NCBI GenBank assembly: GCA_963734965.1
Contig: CAVTJK010000004.1
Location: 2,170,001 to 2,234,000 of the forward strand
DNA from: UBA4742 sp963734965
GTDB taxonomy: Bacteria; Actinomycetota; Acidimicrobiia; Acidimicrobiales; Acidimicrobilacustridaceae
Direction of reading: 5' to 3'
DNA length: 64,000 nucleotides
Each line of letters starts with the position of its first letter. Position 1 is the stretch's first letter. Positions 1-10,096 of the stretch are shown piece after piece. The position numbers and the translations under genes were made by a program. The notes beneath the pieces are model-generated. The model was not told the origin of the DNA. It did no database searches and saw nothing but the letters and a program-made list of their open reading frames with translations.

Positions 1-2027
1 CCAACGCCCTCGAGCTGACCGCCACCATCGCCGGCGCCCTCGGACCCATCAAGGCCGTCGTCGACGGCACCGGCCTGCAGCTGGTCCTCGACACCGACGC
101 CATCGCCTCGGGCCACGGCGCACCAGCCTCGATCGAGGCCAAACCCCCGACCGGCGCCGGACTCACCGTGGACGTCGGGCCGGTCAAGGGCGGCGGCTAC
201 GTCTCCCACAGCGGCCACGACTACGGCGGCGCCCTCGACCTGGCCATCGGTCCCATCGAGATCAAGGCCGTCGGGCTGATCAGCACCGATCCGTTCTCGA
301 TGGTGCTCGTGCTCTCGGTCGAGTTCCTGCCCGGGATCCAGCTCAGCTTCGGGTTCACGCTCAACGGCGTCGGCGGCCTCGTCGCCTTGGAGCGGACGGT
401 CTCGCTCGAGGCGCTGCGGGCCGGGTTGCACAGCCACTCGCTCGATTCGTTGCTGTTCCCCCCCGATCCGGTGAGCGCGGCGCCCCACATCCTCAACGCG
501 CTGCGGGCCGACTTCCCACCCGACCAGGGCTCGTTCGTCGTCGGCCCGATGGTCGAGCTCGGCTGGGGCACGCCGATCTCCTACGTCACGGCCAAGGTCG
601 GTGTCCTCTTGGCCCTGCCGGACCCCAAGATCATCATCATCGGCTCGGTGCGGGTCGCCCTGCCGGCGCCGGCGGCGCCGATCATCGACCTGCGGGCCGA
701 CCTGTACGGCGAGATCACGCCGGAGCACATCCTGTTGCTGGTCAGCGTCGAGGGGAAGGCGGCCGGCTTCACGCTGACCGGTGACTTCGGCCTGCTCATC
801 GGGTTCGGTGACGACCCCGAGTTCGCCATCAGCGCCGGTGGTTTCCATCCGCACTACAAGCCGCCGGCCGAACTGGTCGGCATGCGGCGCGTGACGGTCG
901 ACATGTCGCCGCCCGCGCTGTTGACGATGCGCGCCGACGCCTACTTCGCCCTCACGTCGAACAGCTTCCAGCTCGGCGCCCACGTGCAGCTGCGGGCCGA
1001 TGTGGGTCCGGTCGGCGCTGAGGGCCATCTGGGCTTCGACGCCATCGTGCGTTGGGCCCCTCGGTTCTCGTTCGAGATCGATCTCGACGCCGGGATCACG
1101 CTCTACGCGTTCGGGATGTCCTTCGCCAGCATCGACCTCCACCTGAGCCTGTCGGGTCCGGGGCCGTGGTCTGCGCACGGCACGGCTTCGATTTCGCTGT
1201 TCTTCTTCGACATCGACTTCGAGGTCGGACCCATCACCTGGGGCCAAGGCGACAACCCGCCGCCGGACTCGGTGTCACCCGTGGACCTCGTCTACGACGC
1301 GCTGGCCGACGCGGGAGCGTGGCATCCCGTCGCCCCCGACCAGGGCGACCGCGTGGCCGGCCTCCGCGACGTGAAGGTGGCCGACGCCATCCTCGTCCAC
1401 CCGCTCGGGGGCTTCGAGGTCCGCCAACGAGCCGTGCCGCTCGAGACCGACATCGACTGCGTCGGCTCGCACCCCGTGAGCGAGCCGCGGGTCAACCTCG
1501 GTGCCCCGCAGGTCAACGGGCACGCCGTCGACGCCGTGTCGGCCACCACCGATCGCTTCGCCCCCGGCCAGTACCTGAAGCTCAGCGACGACCAGAAGCT
1601 GTCGACGCCGGCCTTCGAGAACCTTCCGTCGGGCATGCGGTTCTCCGGGGTGGAAGGCGACAGTCGGGGCACCGCGGTGGAGAGCACGTATCAGTGGCTG
1701 ACCGTCTATCCCAAAGAGGAGCTCGACCATCGGCTCGAGGCGGTCATGTTCGACCACCTGCTCACGTCGAAGCTGCTCGAGGTCGGGCCGGCGGGAGCAG
1801 CCCGCTTCGTCCAGGATCAGGCCTACGCCGTCGTGCGCGAACCCGTTGGGATCGTCGACCCGGGCCAGGTGACGATCCGCAGCACCCGCGACCTCGAGTC
1901 GGTCGCGGGTGTCGACGCGTCGAGCATGACGACGACGGCGGCTCGCCGCGTGATGGCCTCGCTGGTCGACGCGGGGGCCGCCGCTGAAGGCTCCCTGCAG
2001 CTGATCGGTCCGGGGGTCCAGCCGTGA
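1..2027 (+). CDS. DUF6603 domain protein, 5' end outside window
   Basis: The reading frame is open from base 3 through the first possible internal start (GTG at 168), so the gene begins upstream and at least 675 residues are visible. The sequence is a beta-rich series of Gly/Leu-rich strands with GFTLNGVGGLVAL, GPMVELGWGTP, GFTLTGDFGLLIGF and a LALTSNSFQLGA-like segment, in the order I know from the DUF6603 family (function unknown). A hydrophobic stretch SLFFFDIDFEVG ends that domain near base 1230, and a C-terminal region of about 260 residues without recognised motifs follows. No signal peptide can be judged. The stop overlaps the GTG of the next gene by 4 nt (GTGA), so the two are probably translationally coupled. 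The family call is from memory of the motif order; the role is unknown. Confidence 0.75.
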   Translation, partial: NALELTATIAGALGPIKAVVDGTGLQLVLDTDAIASGHGAPASIEAKPPTGAGLTVDVGPVKGGGYVSHSGHDYGGALDLAIGPIEIKAVGLISTDPFSMVLVLSVEFLPGIQLSFGFTLNGVGGLVALERTVSLEALRAGLHSHSLDSLLFPPDPVSAAPHILNALRADFPPDQGSFVVGPMVELGWGTPISYVTAKVGVLLALPDPKIIIIGSVRVALPAPAAPIIDLRADLYGEITPEHILLLVSVEGKAAGFTLTGDFGLLIGFGDDPEFAISAGGFHPHYKPPAELVGMRRVTVDMSPPALLTMRADAYFALTSNSFQLGAHVQLRADVGPVGAEGHLGFDAIVRWAPRFSFEIDLDAGITLYAFGMSFASIDLHLSLSGPGPWSAHGTASISLFFFDIDFEVGPITWGQGDNPPPDSVSPVDLVYDALADAGAWHPVAPDQGDRVAGLRDVKVADAILVHPLGGFEVRQRAVPLETDIDCVGSHPVSEPRVNLGAPQVNGHAVDAVSATTDRFAPGQYLKLSDDQKLSTPAFENLPSGMRFSGVEGDSRGTAVESTYQWLTVYPKEELDHRLEAVMFDHLLTSKLLEVGPAGAARFVQDQAYAVVREPVGIVDPGQVTIRSTRDLESVAGVDASSMTTTAARRVMASLVDAGAAAEGSLQLIGPGVQP

Positions 2028-5000
2028 CCGGGCGCCTCGAGGATCTGCCCAACTACGTCGAGAACGCCTTCGCCCGATCGCCGGTGGTGCCGTTCACCCC
2101 CGAGAACATCGTCTTCGGTCGCTACACGTTCCTGCCGTGGGTCCGCACGGGGATCGCCCAGGGCGTCACCACCCCGCCGGCCGGTCAGATCCGCGCTGGC
2201 GTCACCATCGCCGTGCCCGTCGAGGGCGGAGGCCGATCGCGTGAGGTCGACCACGACCTGCTGGTGCGAGGGCCGGGCGACGTGCTCTCGATCAGCGGCA
2301 ACCAGATCATCCGACGCTCGCCCCACCCCGGCAACCAGGCGGCCGAGGACTCGTATCTGACCCACGTCGAGTTCGATCGCCCCGACTTCCCGTGGATCTT
2401 CTCGCCCGCCGCCCCCGTCGGCGAGCAACTGGCGCCCTGGGTCGTGCTCGTGGTGCTCCGGGTGGTTCGCAGCGAGCTGCAGCCCGGCTCGGGCGGTCTG
2501 GTCGCCCAGGTGCGGACGACCATGTCCGAGCTGCAGCCGCTCGGCGACTCGTGGGCCTGGGCCCACGCCCAGGTCGTGGGGGCCAAGACCCCCGACGCCA
2601 CGACTCCGAGCGTGGATGACCGGCTCACCCCGTCCTACGCCGCCCAGAACCTGTCCCGGCTGGTGTGTCCCCGCCGCCTGGAGGCCGATCAGGACTACCT
2701 GGCCTGCGTGGTGCCGGCCTATGACGCCGGCGTGAAGGCCGGGCTCGGCGCGGCCGAGGACGGCACGCTCGATCCGGCCTGGACCCGCGCCGGTGACGGC
2801 AGCGATGCCGACGTCGAGATCACCCTTCCCGTCTACGCCTCGTGGACCTTCAGCATCGGCGCGGCGGGCGACTTCGAGTCGTTGGCCAAGAAGCTCGAAG
2901 CGATACCGGCGCCGTGGCAGGTCGGACGTCGCCTGCTCGACGTGTCAAGTCCCCAGGGCGGGCTGCCGGCGCTCGATCCGCACGCGGTTGGTCGGTTGCA
3001 GACCGTTCGGGGACCGCTCGTGTCGCCCCAGATGCCGAACCCGGTGAGCCCGGACCCCAAGGAGGCGGCGGCCGCCGTCGCCGAGACCGCGGTGTGGCCC
3101 GCGCCCGAGACCGACCTGCTGCGCACGACGCTCAACCGACCCGACGAGCTGGCCGGCAAGGACGGCGAGCTGGGCGCCGACGAGATCCCGCTGATCGGCC
3201 CGGAGATCTACGCCCGGCACCACCTCGGGGTCAGTCGCGTCGAGGCGTCCCACGACGGCGACTGGTTCGGCGAGATCAACATGGCGCCGACCAACAGGGT
3301 CATCGCCGGGTTGGGCACCCGCGTCGTCCAGCGCGACCAGGAGCCGCTCATGCAGTCGGCCTGGGCCCAGGTCGGAACGATCGACGCGGTCAACGAGCAG
3401 TTGCGGCGTGCTCAGCTGGCGCGCTTCGTCGGCGCGTCGCTGCACGCGCGTCACCTGGCCGCGCTCGGGTGGAGTCCACTCGTCCAGGTGACGCGTGTGG
3501 TGCACGGCCGCACGCTGGCCGGCGACGCCATCACGGTGTCGGCCCAGCTGGCCGACAGCGCCATCGCCGCAGGGGCGGCCACATCGACCTTCCGCCGGGT
3601 CGTCCGGGCTCAGGGGCCACTGGCCAGGTTCGTCCCTGACGACGACCGCGGCGCACTCAGCTCCTTGCTCGGATCCGAGGGCGCCGCACGCGACTTCCAG
3701 CGGCCCTATCGCGAGCTCGACGGCGTGACCGCGCTGTCCGAGGCCGCCGTGTCCACGCTCGACCCCCAGGCGATCGCCCAGGTCCTCGATCTCGACGAGA
3801 CCGACCCGGCCGCGCTCGCGTCGGAGCTCAGCGCTCGCTGCGCGCCCCTCGCCGACCACCCGTCGGTGGCCGAGATGTTGACGCCCGACGCCGTGGCCCA
3901 CGCCGCTCCCGATCCGGCCTACCGGCTCCAGGACGCGGCCGGCGCCCGGCTGCTCGAGTCGATCACCCGCAGCCTGGCCGCGACCGGCGTCCGGCTGGCC
4001 GATGGCGGCGACGCCAACCTGTCTCTTCTGGGCGCGCTCCGGACCGTTCCGGGCCGCGTCGGTGACACCGCCGGCCAGGTCGCGGGGGACGTGACCAGCG
4101 GTCGGCCGGTCAAGGTGATCCCGGCCCTGCCCGTCCTGCTCAACCCGGTCGCACCCGGCCAACCCGGCGGACCGGGCGCGCCCGGTGGGCCGGGGCTTCC
4201 GGTCCACCCCGTCGATCCGGTCCATCCCGTCGATCCGGTTCATCCCGTCGATCCGGTTCACCCGGTCGATCCGGTTCATCCGGTGAACCCGGTGCTGCCC
4301 GTCCTGCCGGTCAACCCGGTGGTGCCGGTGCTCCCCGTCGCCCCGGTGATGCCGAGGGTGCTGGTCGAACGTCGTCAGGGCGAGGTCATCCCCGACGAGC
4401 GCCTCGTGCACCTCCTGTCCGAAGGCGACACGAAGGTGACCGAGGTGGTGCCGACGCTGGCGCCGGTCGCCCTCGACCTGGTGAGCCCCGACTGGCCGAC
4501 CGCGCCCGTCCGCACCTCGTTCGGGCTGGGCGGCACCGCGCTGCTGGCTTCGCTCGACCCCGCGACCACGGTCACCGAGCGGATCGTCGCCCGGCTCGAT
4601 CCGATCCCCGACTGGCTTCCCGTCGACTGGTTCGACGACAAGCTGGTGCAGCCGATCATGGCCGCCCCCGTCTTCACCCGGGCGATGTACCGAGCCCTCA
4701 ACGCCTACGACCGAGAGTGGCTCATACCCGGCCTGGCCACCATGCCCGAGCCGGACCTCGTCACCCTGCTCGTGTCCAACGCCGCCTTCATCGAGGCGTT
4801 CCTGGTCGGCCTGTCCCACGAGATGGGTCGCGAGCTGCTGTGGCGCGGCTACCCGACCGACATGCGCGGCACCTACTTCCGTCGCTTCTGGGACGAGTCC
4901 ACCGACGAGCTGGTCGGTGACATCCACCAGTTCGGTGCCGGCGGGCTCGGATCGCACCTGGTCGCCACGCTCTCGGGGCGGGTCGTCCTGTTGGTGCGGG

Positions 5001-5497
5001 GCGAGCTGATCAAGCGCTACCCCAACGCCATCATCCTGGCGCTGCGCGCCGGAAGCCGTGACGGGACCGGCCACCCGGTGTTCATCGACCCGAGCACCGA
5101 CAGCACCGCCTCGGCTCCGATGCTGTTCCACGGTCCGCTGCCGCCCGACACGATCCTGGTCGGCTTCGACCTGACCGTCGACATGATCAAGAACCAGGAC
5201 TGGTGGTTCGTGATCGCCGAGCATCCGACGGCACCGCGCTTCGGGCTGGCCGAGAGTCCTGTCGCGAGTCCGACTCGCGACACGCTGTCGTGGGTCGATC
5301 TGCCGAGCGTGATGGGGATGGGCGGCACGCCCAGCTTCTTGACGGCCAGCCAATCGAAGACGATCACCGATCCGTCGCTCGGAGGCACGGCGCAGTGGGG
5401 GGCGGACGCGGCCACGGCCGCGCACATCCTGTTGCGTGACCCGGTGCGGGCGGCCTTCGACGCCCGCAAGCTCCTCGGCCCGACGGGGGCGGTGTGA
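2024..5497 (+). CDS. Large uncharacterised protein (1157 aa) with HPVDPV repeat
   Basis: A GTG start lies inside the stop of the DUF6603 gene (GTGA). The 1157-residue product has no signal peptide or membrane segment that I can see. The N-terminal 700 residues are mixed alpha/beta. A proline-rich hinge follows: Gly-Pro-rich around residues 705-725, then five VHPVDP-type repeats (727-756) and a LPV/NPV-rich stretch to about residue 785. A C-terminal domain of about 370 residues is rich in Trp and Arg. I do not recognise a family. Strict coupling to its neighbours suggests that the four products act together. The proline repeat makes it a candidate substrate for the oxygenases encoded downstream (inference). 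Confidence 0.8.
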   Translation: MTGRLEDLPNYVENAFARSPVVPFTPENIVFGRYTFLPWVRTGIAQGVTTPPAGQIRAGVTIAVPVEGGGRSREVDHDLLVRGPGDVLSISGNQIIRRSPHPGNQAAEDSYLTHVEFDRPDFPWIFSPAAPVGEQLAPWVVLVVLRVVRSELQPGSGGLVAQVRTTMSELQPLGDSWAWAHAQVVGAKTPDATTPSVDDRLTPSYAAQNLSRLVCPRRLEADQDYLACVVPAYDAGVKAGLGAAEDGTLDPAWTRAGDGSDADVEITLPVYASWTFSIGAAGDFESLAKKLEAIPAPWQVGRRLLDVSSPQGGLPALDPHAVGRLQTVRGPLVSPQMPNPVSPDPKEAAAAVAETAVWPAPETDLLRTTLNRPDELAGKDGELGADEIPLIGPEIYARHHLGVSRVEASHDGDWFGEINMAPTNRVIAGLGTRVVQRDQEPLMQSAWAQVGTIDAVNEQLRRAQLARFVGASLHARHLAALGWSPLVQVTRVVHGRTLAGDAITVSAQLADSAIAAGAATSTFRRVVRAQGPLARFVPDDDRGALSSLLGSEGAARDFQRPYRELDGVTALSEAAVSTLDPQAIAQVLDLDETDPAALASELSARCAPLADHPSVAEMLTPDAVAHAAPDPAYRLQDAAGARLLESITRSLAATGVRLADGGDANLSLLGALRTVPGRVGDTAGQVAGDVTSGRPVKVIPALPVLLNPVAPGQPGGPGAPGGPGLPVHPVDPVHPVDPVHPVDPVHPVDPVHPVNPVLPVLPVNPVVPVLPVAPVMPRVLVERRQGEVIPDERLVHLLSEGDTKVTEVVPTLAPVALDLVSPDWPTAPVRTSFGLGGTALLASLDPATTVTERIVARLDPIPDWLPVDWFDDKLVQPIMAAPVFTRAMYRALNAYDREWLIPGLATMPEPDLVTLLVSNAAFIEAFLVGLSHEMGRELLWRGYPTDMRGTYFRRFWDESTDELVGDIHQFGAGGLGSHLVATLSGRVVLLVRGELIKRYPNAIILALRAGSRDGTGHPVFIDPSTDSTASAPMLFHGPLPPDTILVGFDLTVDMIKNQDWWFVIAEHPTAPRFGLAESPVASPTRDTLSWVDLPSVMGMGGTPSFLTASQSKTITDPSLGGTAQWGADAATAAHILLRDPVRAAFDARKLLGPTGAV
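4202..4291 (+). repeat. Five tandem 18-bp units encoding VHPVDP
   Basis: Five consecutive 18-nt units, type gttcatcccgtcgatccg, lie in frame and encode VHPVDP, the last one with Asn in place of Asp. Units differ at third-codon positions and at one or two other bases. They form the centre of a proline-rich linker in the 1157-aa protein. The composition resembles the HPPV repeats of the S53 peptidase tail. Confidence 0.85.
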
Positions 5498-8400
5498 TGA
5501 CCGACCTCCTCACCGACGTCCGCAACCAGATCGCCGGCCTGACGACCGAGCGCGACCAGTCGCTGCTCGATCTCGGCAACCTGACCAGCGAGCTCTCGCT
5601 GCGGCTGGCCGAGGCGCAGAGCGCGGCGGCCCAAGGTGATGCCGCCGCCGCGACCAGGGCCAAGGCGGCCGCCGACGTGGTGCGCGCCCAGCGCCGCGAC
5701 CTGCTCGGCTCGATCGATCAGATCTCGGCCGGCGTCGTGAGCGAGGTGGCCAAGCTCCTGGCCGGCGGCCTCGACCCGTGCGATGCCGAGGCGGATGTCC
5801 CGCTGGTGCTGCTGCCGGTCCGGCTCGAGACCCGCTTCTCCGACGACGGCGCGACCCTGCGCGTCCGGATCCAGCCCGACGACGCCCATGTCGACCGCTT
5901 GGACGCGGGGCTCTCCGACGACGAGCAGGCCGCGGGCATCGCCTATTGGATCGCGGTGTTCAGCGGGGGTCCGGCGGCCGAGGACGCCGCGTGGAGCGCC
6001 CTGGTCGTTGCCGTCCATCGCCAGCGGGCGGCTTGGGTGGCCAACACCCTCACCCCGACCAACCTGGCCGACCGCCCGAACCCCCCGGCGCCCACGCCGC
6101 TCCCGGACTTCCCGATCGTGGTCCCCCGCACCTTGCGGGCGCCGATCGCCCGATCCCTGCCCGACCGCTTCGTCCTCGTCGCTCGCCAGGCCGGCCGCGT
6201 CGTCACCGCGACCGGCTCGGCCATCCCGCCCGAGGTCGTCGTGGGCTTCGCCCGCGACGACGATCCGTCCACGCTCGTCGCCGTGCAGGGGGCGACCCTC
6301 GGGCCGGGCATGGAGTGGATGGTCGACTACGACGAGGCCGAGCGGATCGGTCTGGCCGTCACGCTGACCCTGCCCAGTCCAGGTGAGCCGGTCGACCTCC
6401 TGATGGCGGTCGGCGTCCGGTCGTCGCTGGCCCCCGATGCCGGGGCGGCCGAGCTCGGGTCGCTGCTGCAGTCCCACCGCTACGCGGAGGGCTCAGCGTT
6501 CGTGCCCCAAGGCACGCCCACCAACAACACCGAGACCGATCGGACGAACTGGACGGTCCGTCCCGACCCCGCGCCGCCGGCGACCACGGTCTCGGCCGGG
6601 CCGGCGGCCGGATCGAACGCCGACGTGCTCAGCCGCGCCCTCGGGATCGCCCCCGACGTCCTCGACGGCCTGCCGGCGGCCGACCTCACCGAACAGGGCC
6701 TCGCCGCTGCGGCCAACTGCGCGCTGTGGGAGCCCAGCTGGGGCACGTTCCTCGATCGTCTGACCCTCTCGAACCCGTCGCTCGTCGACGACGTGCAGCG
6801 CGAAGCGCTGCGCGACCTGTTCGAGGCCCACGTCCGGGGCCGAGGGCCCCTTCCCGCCCTGCGCTTGGGCAACCAGCCCTACGGGGTGCTCCCCGTGTCC
6901 AACGTCGAGGGCGCGTGGCTCGCCGATCCGTCCGATGCGATCGAGGGCTCCGTCCTCGAGATCCTCCGGCGGGCCCGTCGGCTCTGGGACGCCGGGATCG
7001 GCAACGTCCCGACGGTCATGTCCGGGGCGGCCATCGACGACGAGCTGCTCGACGTCCTCGGATCGGCCCCCCAGCTCCTCGGCCTGCGGGTGCGGTCGCT
7101 GATGTCGGAGAGCGCCTGTCTCGTCGTCCCCGATCTTCTCGGGTCGGTGCTCGCCGACACCGAGACCCAGCGGATGCTCGATCTCATCCTGTGGCAGACG
7201 CTGGGTCTGCCTTTCGGCGAGGTCGGGTTGGGCGGCTCGCTCGGCAAGACCACGCGACCCGTCGGGCTGCCCCTCGTCGCCGACACCGATGGCAAGTTCA
7301 TCGACGAGCTGTTGAGCAACGCGCCGCGCCAGGTCACCTCGGTGTTGCAGGCGCTGCTCGAACTGGCCTACGACGCCGCGCAGAACGCGGTGTCGGCCGC
7401 CGCGCCGACCGAGCTGCTGCCCAAGACCGTGGAGCTCGCGACCGAAGCGGCCGGCGACCTGGCCGACCCGATGCGGCGCCTCGTCGAGATGGCCCAGGGC
7501 GAGGACGCTGATCCCGGCGACCTTCGGCGCATGGCCGATCGCATGGTCGACCGGGTAGGACCGGCCGGACCAACGCTGTTGGCCCTGGCCCAGCCGGTCG
7601 CCGCGCTGCGCAGCTCGCTGGCCCACATCGCGCTGAGCGATGCCGCGGCGCCGGTCGTCGCGCCGGTCTCGTTGCAAGCGATGCAGGCCTGGTTCCGGGC
7701 CCAGGCCCGATTGGCCGCCACCCGCGCCGCCATGACCGCCTTGGCCGATCCCCAGCTCGAGACGGCCGACCGGGGCATCGCCGTGGCCGAGACGCTCGAT
7801 TGCGCGTCGCATCGCTTCGATGCCTGGACGACCGCGTTGGTGACCAAGCGACTCGAGCAGCTGCGGTCCACCACGCCCTCGGGGACGTTGATCGGCGCCT
7901 ATGGGTGGGTGGTCGACCTCGCGCCCGGCCGCAGCACCACTCACGATGGCGGCTACGTGTTGGCGCCGTCGGTCGCCCATGCGGCGACGGCCGGCGTCCT
8001 GCGCAGCGCCTATCTGCATCACAATCCCGATGCCACTGGTGACGGTGCCTTCGCCATCGACCTCAGCAGCGCTCGGGTGCGCGACGCCAAGACGCTGCTC
8101 GACGGCATCCGCAACGGCCAGCCGCTCGGCGCCCTCTTGGGCTACCGCTTCGAGCGCGAGCTGCACGAGAGCTCGCACACCGTGAATCGCTTCGTGCTGT
8201 CGCTGCGAGCCTTGGCTCCCCTCGTCGGCGGCAGGCTCACGACCCACGCCGAAGCCCCGCCCCGGGCGGCCCAGGAGGCGGTGGCGGCCACCGACGTCGT
8301 CGACGGGGTGTCGCTCTTGGCCCAGCGGCGCGACGGGGTCGACATCAGGGCCTACCTCGGCCAGAAGCCAGCCAACAACCCGTACCTGACCGACCCGTGG

Positions 8401-10092
8401 GTCCCGCCGAGCGATGACGAGTGGACGGCCATCAGCGGCGCGATGGACGACATCGAGTCCCTGTACGACGCGACCAGCGACCTGCTGTTGGCCGAGGCGG
8501 TCCACCAGCTCGTCCAGGGCAACACCGCCCGGGCGGCGGCCACGCTCGATGCCGCCGCCGGGGGCGACGCCGTGCCCGTCGATCCCCAGGTGGCCCAGAT
8601 CCCGGCTCGGGGTGCGGCGCTGACCCATCGTTCGGTCCTGCTGCTCGGAGCCAAGGCCAAGGCGGTCAACGGCTGGGCGAGCACGCCGCGCTCCCAGGCC
8701 GAACCCCGTCTCGAGGCGTGGGTCCAGGACCTGCTGGGTCCGGCCCACGATGTGGTGCTCGCCACCATCGTGACGGGTCCGGGCGCCGAACGGACCTTCA
8801 CCCTGGCCGACGCCTCGCTCTGCGCCCTCGACGTCGTCCACGACGCGCTGACCCCCGGCCTGCTCGAGCGCCGGCTCCGCGCGGCGATCCCCGAGCTCGG
8901 GACCACCCCGATCGGCCAGCCGCATCCCAACCTGCCCGCCGGCCAGCGCGACTTCTCGATGCTCGGCACCGTCGCCACCTCGATCGGGCGCACGATCGCC
9001 GGAGCCCAGGTCGTGCTCCCCGACTCGTTCGCCCGAGCCGGCGAGCAGAGCCCGCGCCAGATCGCCGATGTCGCCCTCACCGACTTCGCCAACCGGGTCC
9101 AAGCCGCGATCGACCACCTGAACCACCTGGCGACGCGACTGGCGGTGGTCTTGTCGGCACCCGCGCCGGGACCGGTGGCGATGGCGGCGTTGGTCGCCAA
9201 GTTGGCCGGATACGGGATCCCGATGCCGAAGGGCGAGGTCGACACCACGGTCGCCGCCGCCGCCGTCTCCGAGGCGACGCGGCGCGTCGACGACGCCCGG
9301 GCCGTCCTCAACGCCAACCCGTTCGACGCGCCGACCGGGATCGCCGCCGGCAAGGTCGTCTTCGGCGACGCCTTCTCGATGCTGCCCGTGGTGTCGGCTC
9401 CTGCCGCTGATCTCTTCTCGCACCAGGTCGGGCGCCTCGACCTGCCCCAGACCCAACTGCGGAGGTTCGTGCGCGACGTGGCCTCGGTGCGGGCGCCGCT
9501 GTCGGTCTACGCCGACACGCTGCTCCACAGCGACGCCACGGGAGTGGTCCGTCACCTCGCCGTCGTCCAGTTGGCCGCGCCGGGGACGTCGGGCGCCCAC
9601 GTGTGGCTGGGCGGTCCGCTCGACCTGGACCAGCCCTCGCCGTCGGCGCCCGTGACCTCACTGCTCGTCGAGGGGCCGGTCGACATGAAGGGCCGCCAGC
9701 CTCTCGCCGGTCTGGTGCTCGACGAGTGGGTCGAGGTCCTGCCGACGCGCTCGCCCGTGCCCGGCCAGCCTCGGCCCGCGACCCGTGTGACCGCCGGGCT
9801 GGCCGCCAACGTCGACGTGCCCGACGCCCGCGCGCCGCAGTCCATCCTCCTGGCGGTGTCGCCGGACGGTCAGCGATGGACGACCGACACGTTGGTCGAC
9901 GTCATCGTCGAGACGCTCTCGCTGGCCAAGGTGCGCGCCGTGACCCTCGAGCGCACGGCTCTGGTCGGACGCATCCTGCCTGCTCTGCAGGAGCAGAGCT
10001 GGTCGTTGCAAGGCGAGGAGACCCTCGACCTCTCCCGGCTCGTCAACGAGATGTTCCAGACCGCCGCCTTCGTCCCCTTCGTGAAGGGCTGA
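5497..10092 (+). CDS. Giant uncharacterised protein (about 1531 aa)
   Basis: The start is ATG 5497, which shares one base with the previous stop; a GTG at 5494 would add one residue. Residues 1-85 are heptad-like and Ala/Gln/Arg-rich, a probable coiled coil. A segment with LLPVRLETRF and RIQPDDAHVD follows, then LRLGNQPYGVLPV near residue 465. I associate these motifs with very large uncharacterised bacterial proteins but with no function. The remaining ~1000 residues are largely helical and Ala-rich. There is no signal peptide, membrane span or catalytic motif. It is the third gene of a tightly packed set (4 nt to the next start). Confidence 0.8.
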   Translation: MTDLLTDVRNQIAGLTTERDQSLLDLGNLTSELSLRLAEAQSAAAQGDAAAATRAKAAADVVRAQRRDLLGSIDQISAGVVSEVAKLLAGGLDPCDAEADVPLVLLPVRLETRFSDDGATLRVRIQPDDAHVDRLDAGLSDDEQAAGIAYWIAVFSGGPAAEDAAWSALVVAVHRQRAAWVANTLTPTNLADRPNPPAPTPLPDFPIVVPRTLRAPIARSLPDRFVLVARQAGRVVTATGSAIPPEVVVGFARDDDPSTLVAVQGATLGPGMEWMVDYDEAERIGLAVTLTLPSPGEPVDLLMAVGVRSSLAPDAGAAELGSLLQSHRYAEGSAFVPQGTPTNNTETDRTNWTVRPDPAPPATTVSAGPAAGSNADVLSRALGIAPDVLDGLPAADLTEQGLAAAANCALWEPSWGTFLDRLTLSNPSLVDDVQREALRDLFEAHVRGRGPLPALRLGNQPYGVLPVSNVEGAWLADPSDAIEGSVLEILRRARRLWDAGIGNVPTVMSGAAIDDELLDVLGSAPQLLGLRVRSLMSESACLVVPDLLGSVLADTETQRMLDLILWQTLGLPFGEVGLGGSLGKTTRPVGLPLVADTDGKFIDELLSNAPRQVTSVLQALLELAYDAAQNAVSAAAPTELLPKTVELATEAAGDLADPMRRLVEMAQGEDADPGDLRRMADRMVDRVGPAGPTLLALAQPVAALRSSLAHIALSDAAAPVVAPVSLQAMQAWFRAQARLAATRAAMTALADPQLETADRGIAVAETLDCASHRFDAWTTALVTKRLEQLRSTTPSGTLIGAYGWVVDLAPGRSTTHDGGYVLAPSVAHAATAGVLRSAYLHHNPDATGDGAFAIDLSSARVRDAKTLLDGIRNGQPLGALLGYRFERELHESSHTVNRFVLSLRALAPLVGGRLTTHAEAPPRAAQEAVAATDVVDGVSLLAQRRDGVDIRAYLGQKPANNPYLTDPWVPPSDDEWTAISGAMDDIESLYDATSDLLLAEAVHQLVQGNTARAAATLDAAAGGDAVPVDPQVAQIPARGAALTHRSVLLLGAKAKAVNGWASTPRSQAEPRLEAWVQDLLGPAHDVVLATIVTGPGAERTFTLADASLCALDVVHDALTPGLLERRLRAAIPELGTTPIGQPHPNLPAGQRDFSMLGTVATSIGRTIAGAQVVLPDSFARAGEQSPRQIADVALTDFANRVQAAIDHLNHLATRLAVVLSAPAPGPVAMAALVAKLAGYGIPMPKGEVDTTVAAAAVSEATRRVDDARAVLNANPFDAPTGIAAGKVVFGDAFSMLPVVSAPAADLFSHQVGRLDLPQTQLRRFVRDVASVRAPLSVYADTLLHSDATGVVRHLAVVQLAAPGTSGAHVWLGGPLDLDQPSPSAPVTSLLVEGPVDMKGRQPLAGLVLDEWVEVLPTRSPVPGQPRPATRVTAGLAANVDVPDARAPQSILLAVSPDGQRWTTDTLVDVIVETLSLAKVRAVTLERTALVGRILPALQEQSWSLQGEETLDLSRLVNEMFQTAAFVPFVKG

Positions 10093-10096
10093 GCTG

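Noticed and set aside
2945..5425. 826-codon minus-strand frame
   Set aside because: Antisense shadow of the 1157-aa gene; same compositional signs.
6493..9600. 1035-codon minus-strand frame
   Set aside because: Antisense shadow of the 1531-aa gene, with low-complexity Arg/Gly/Asp translation and no start context.
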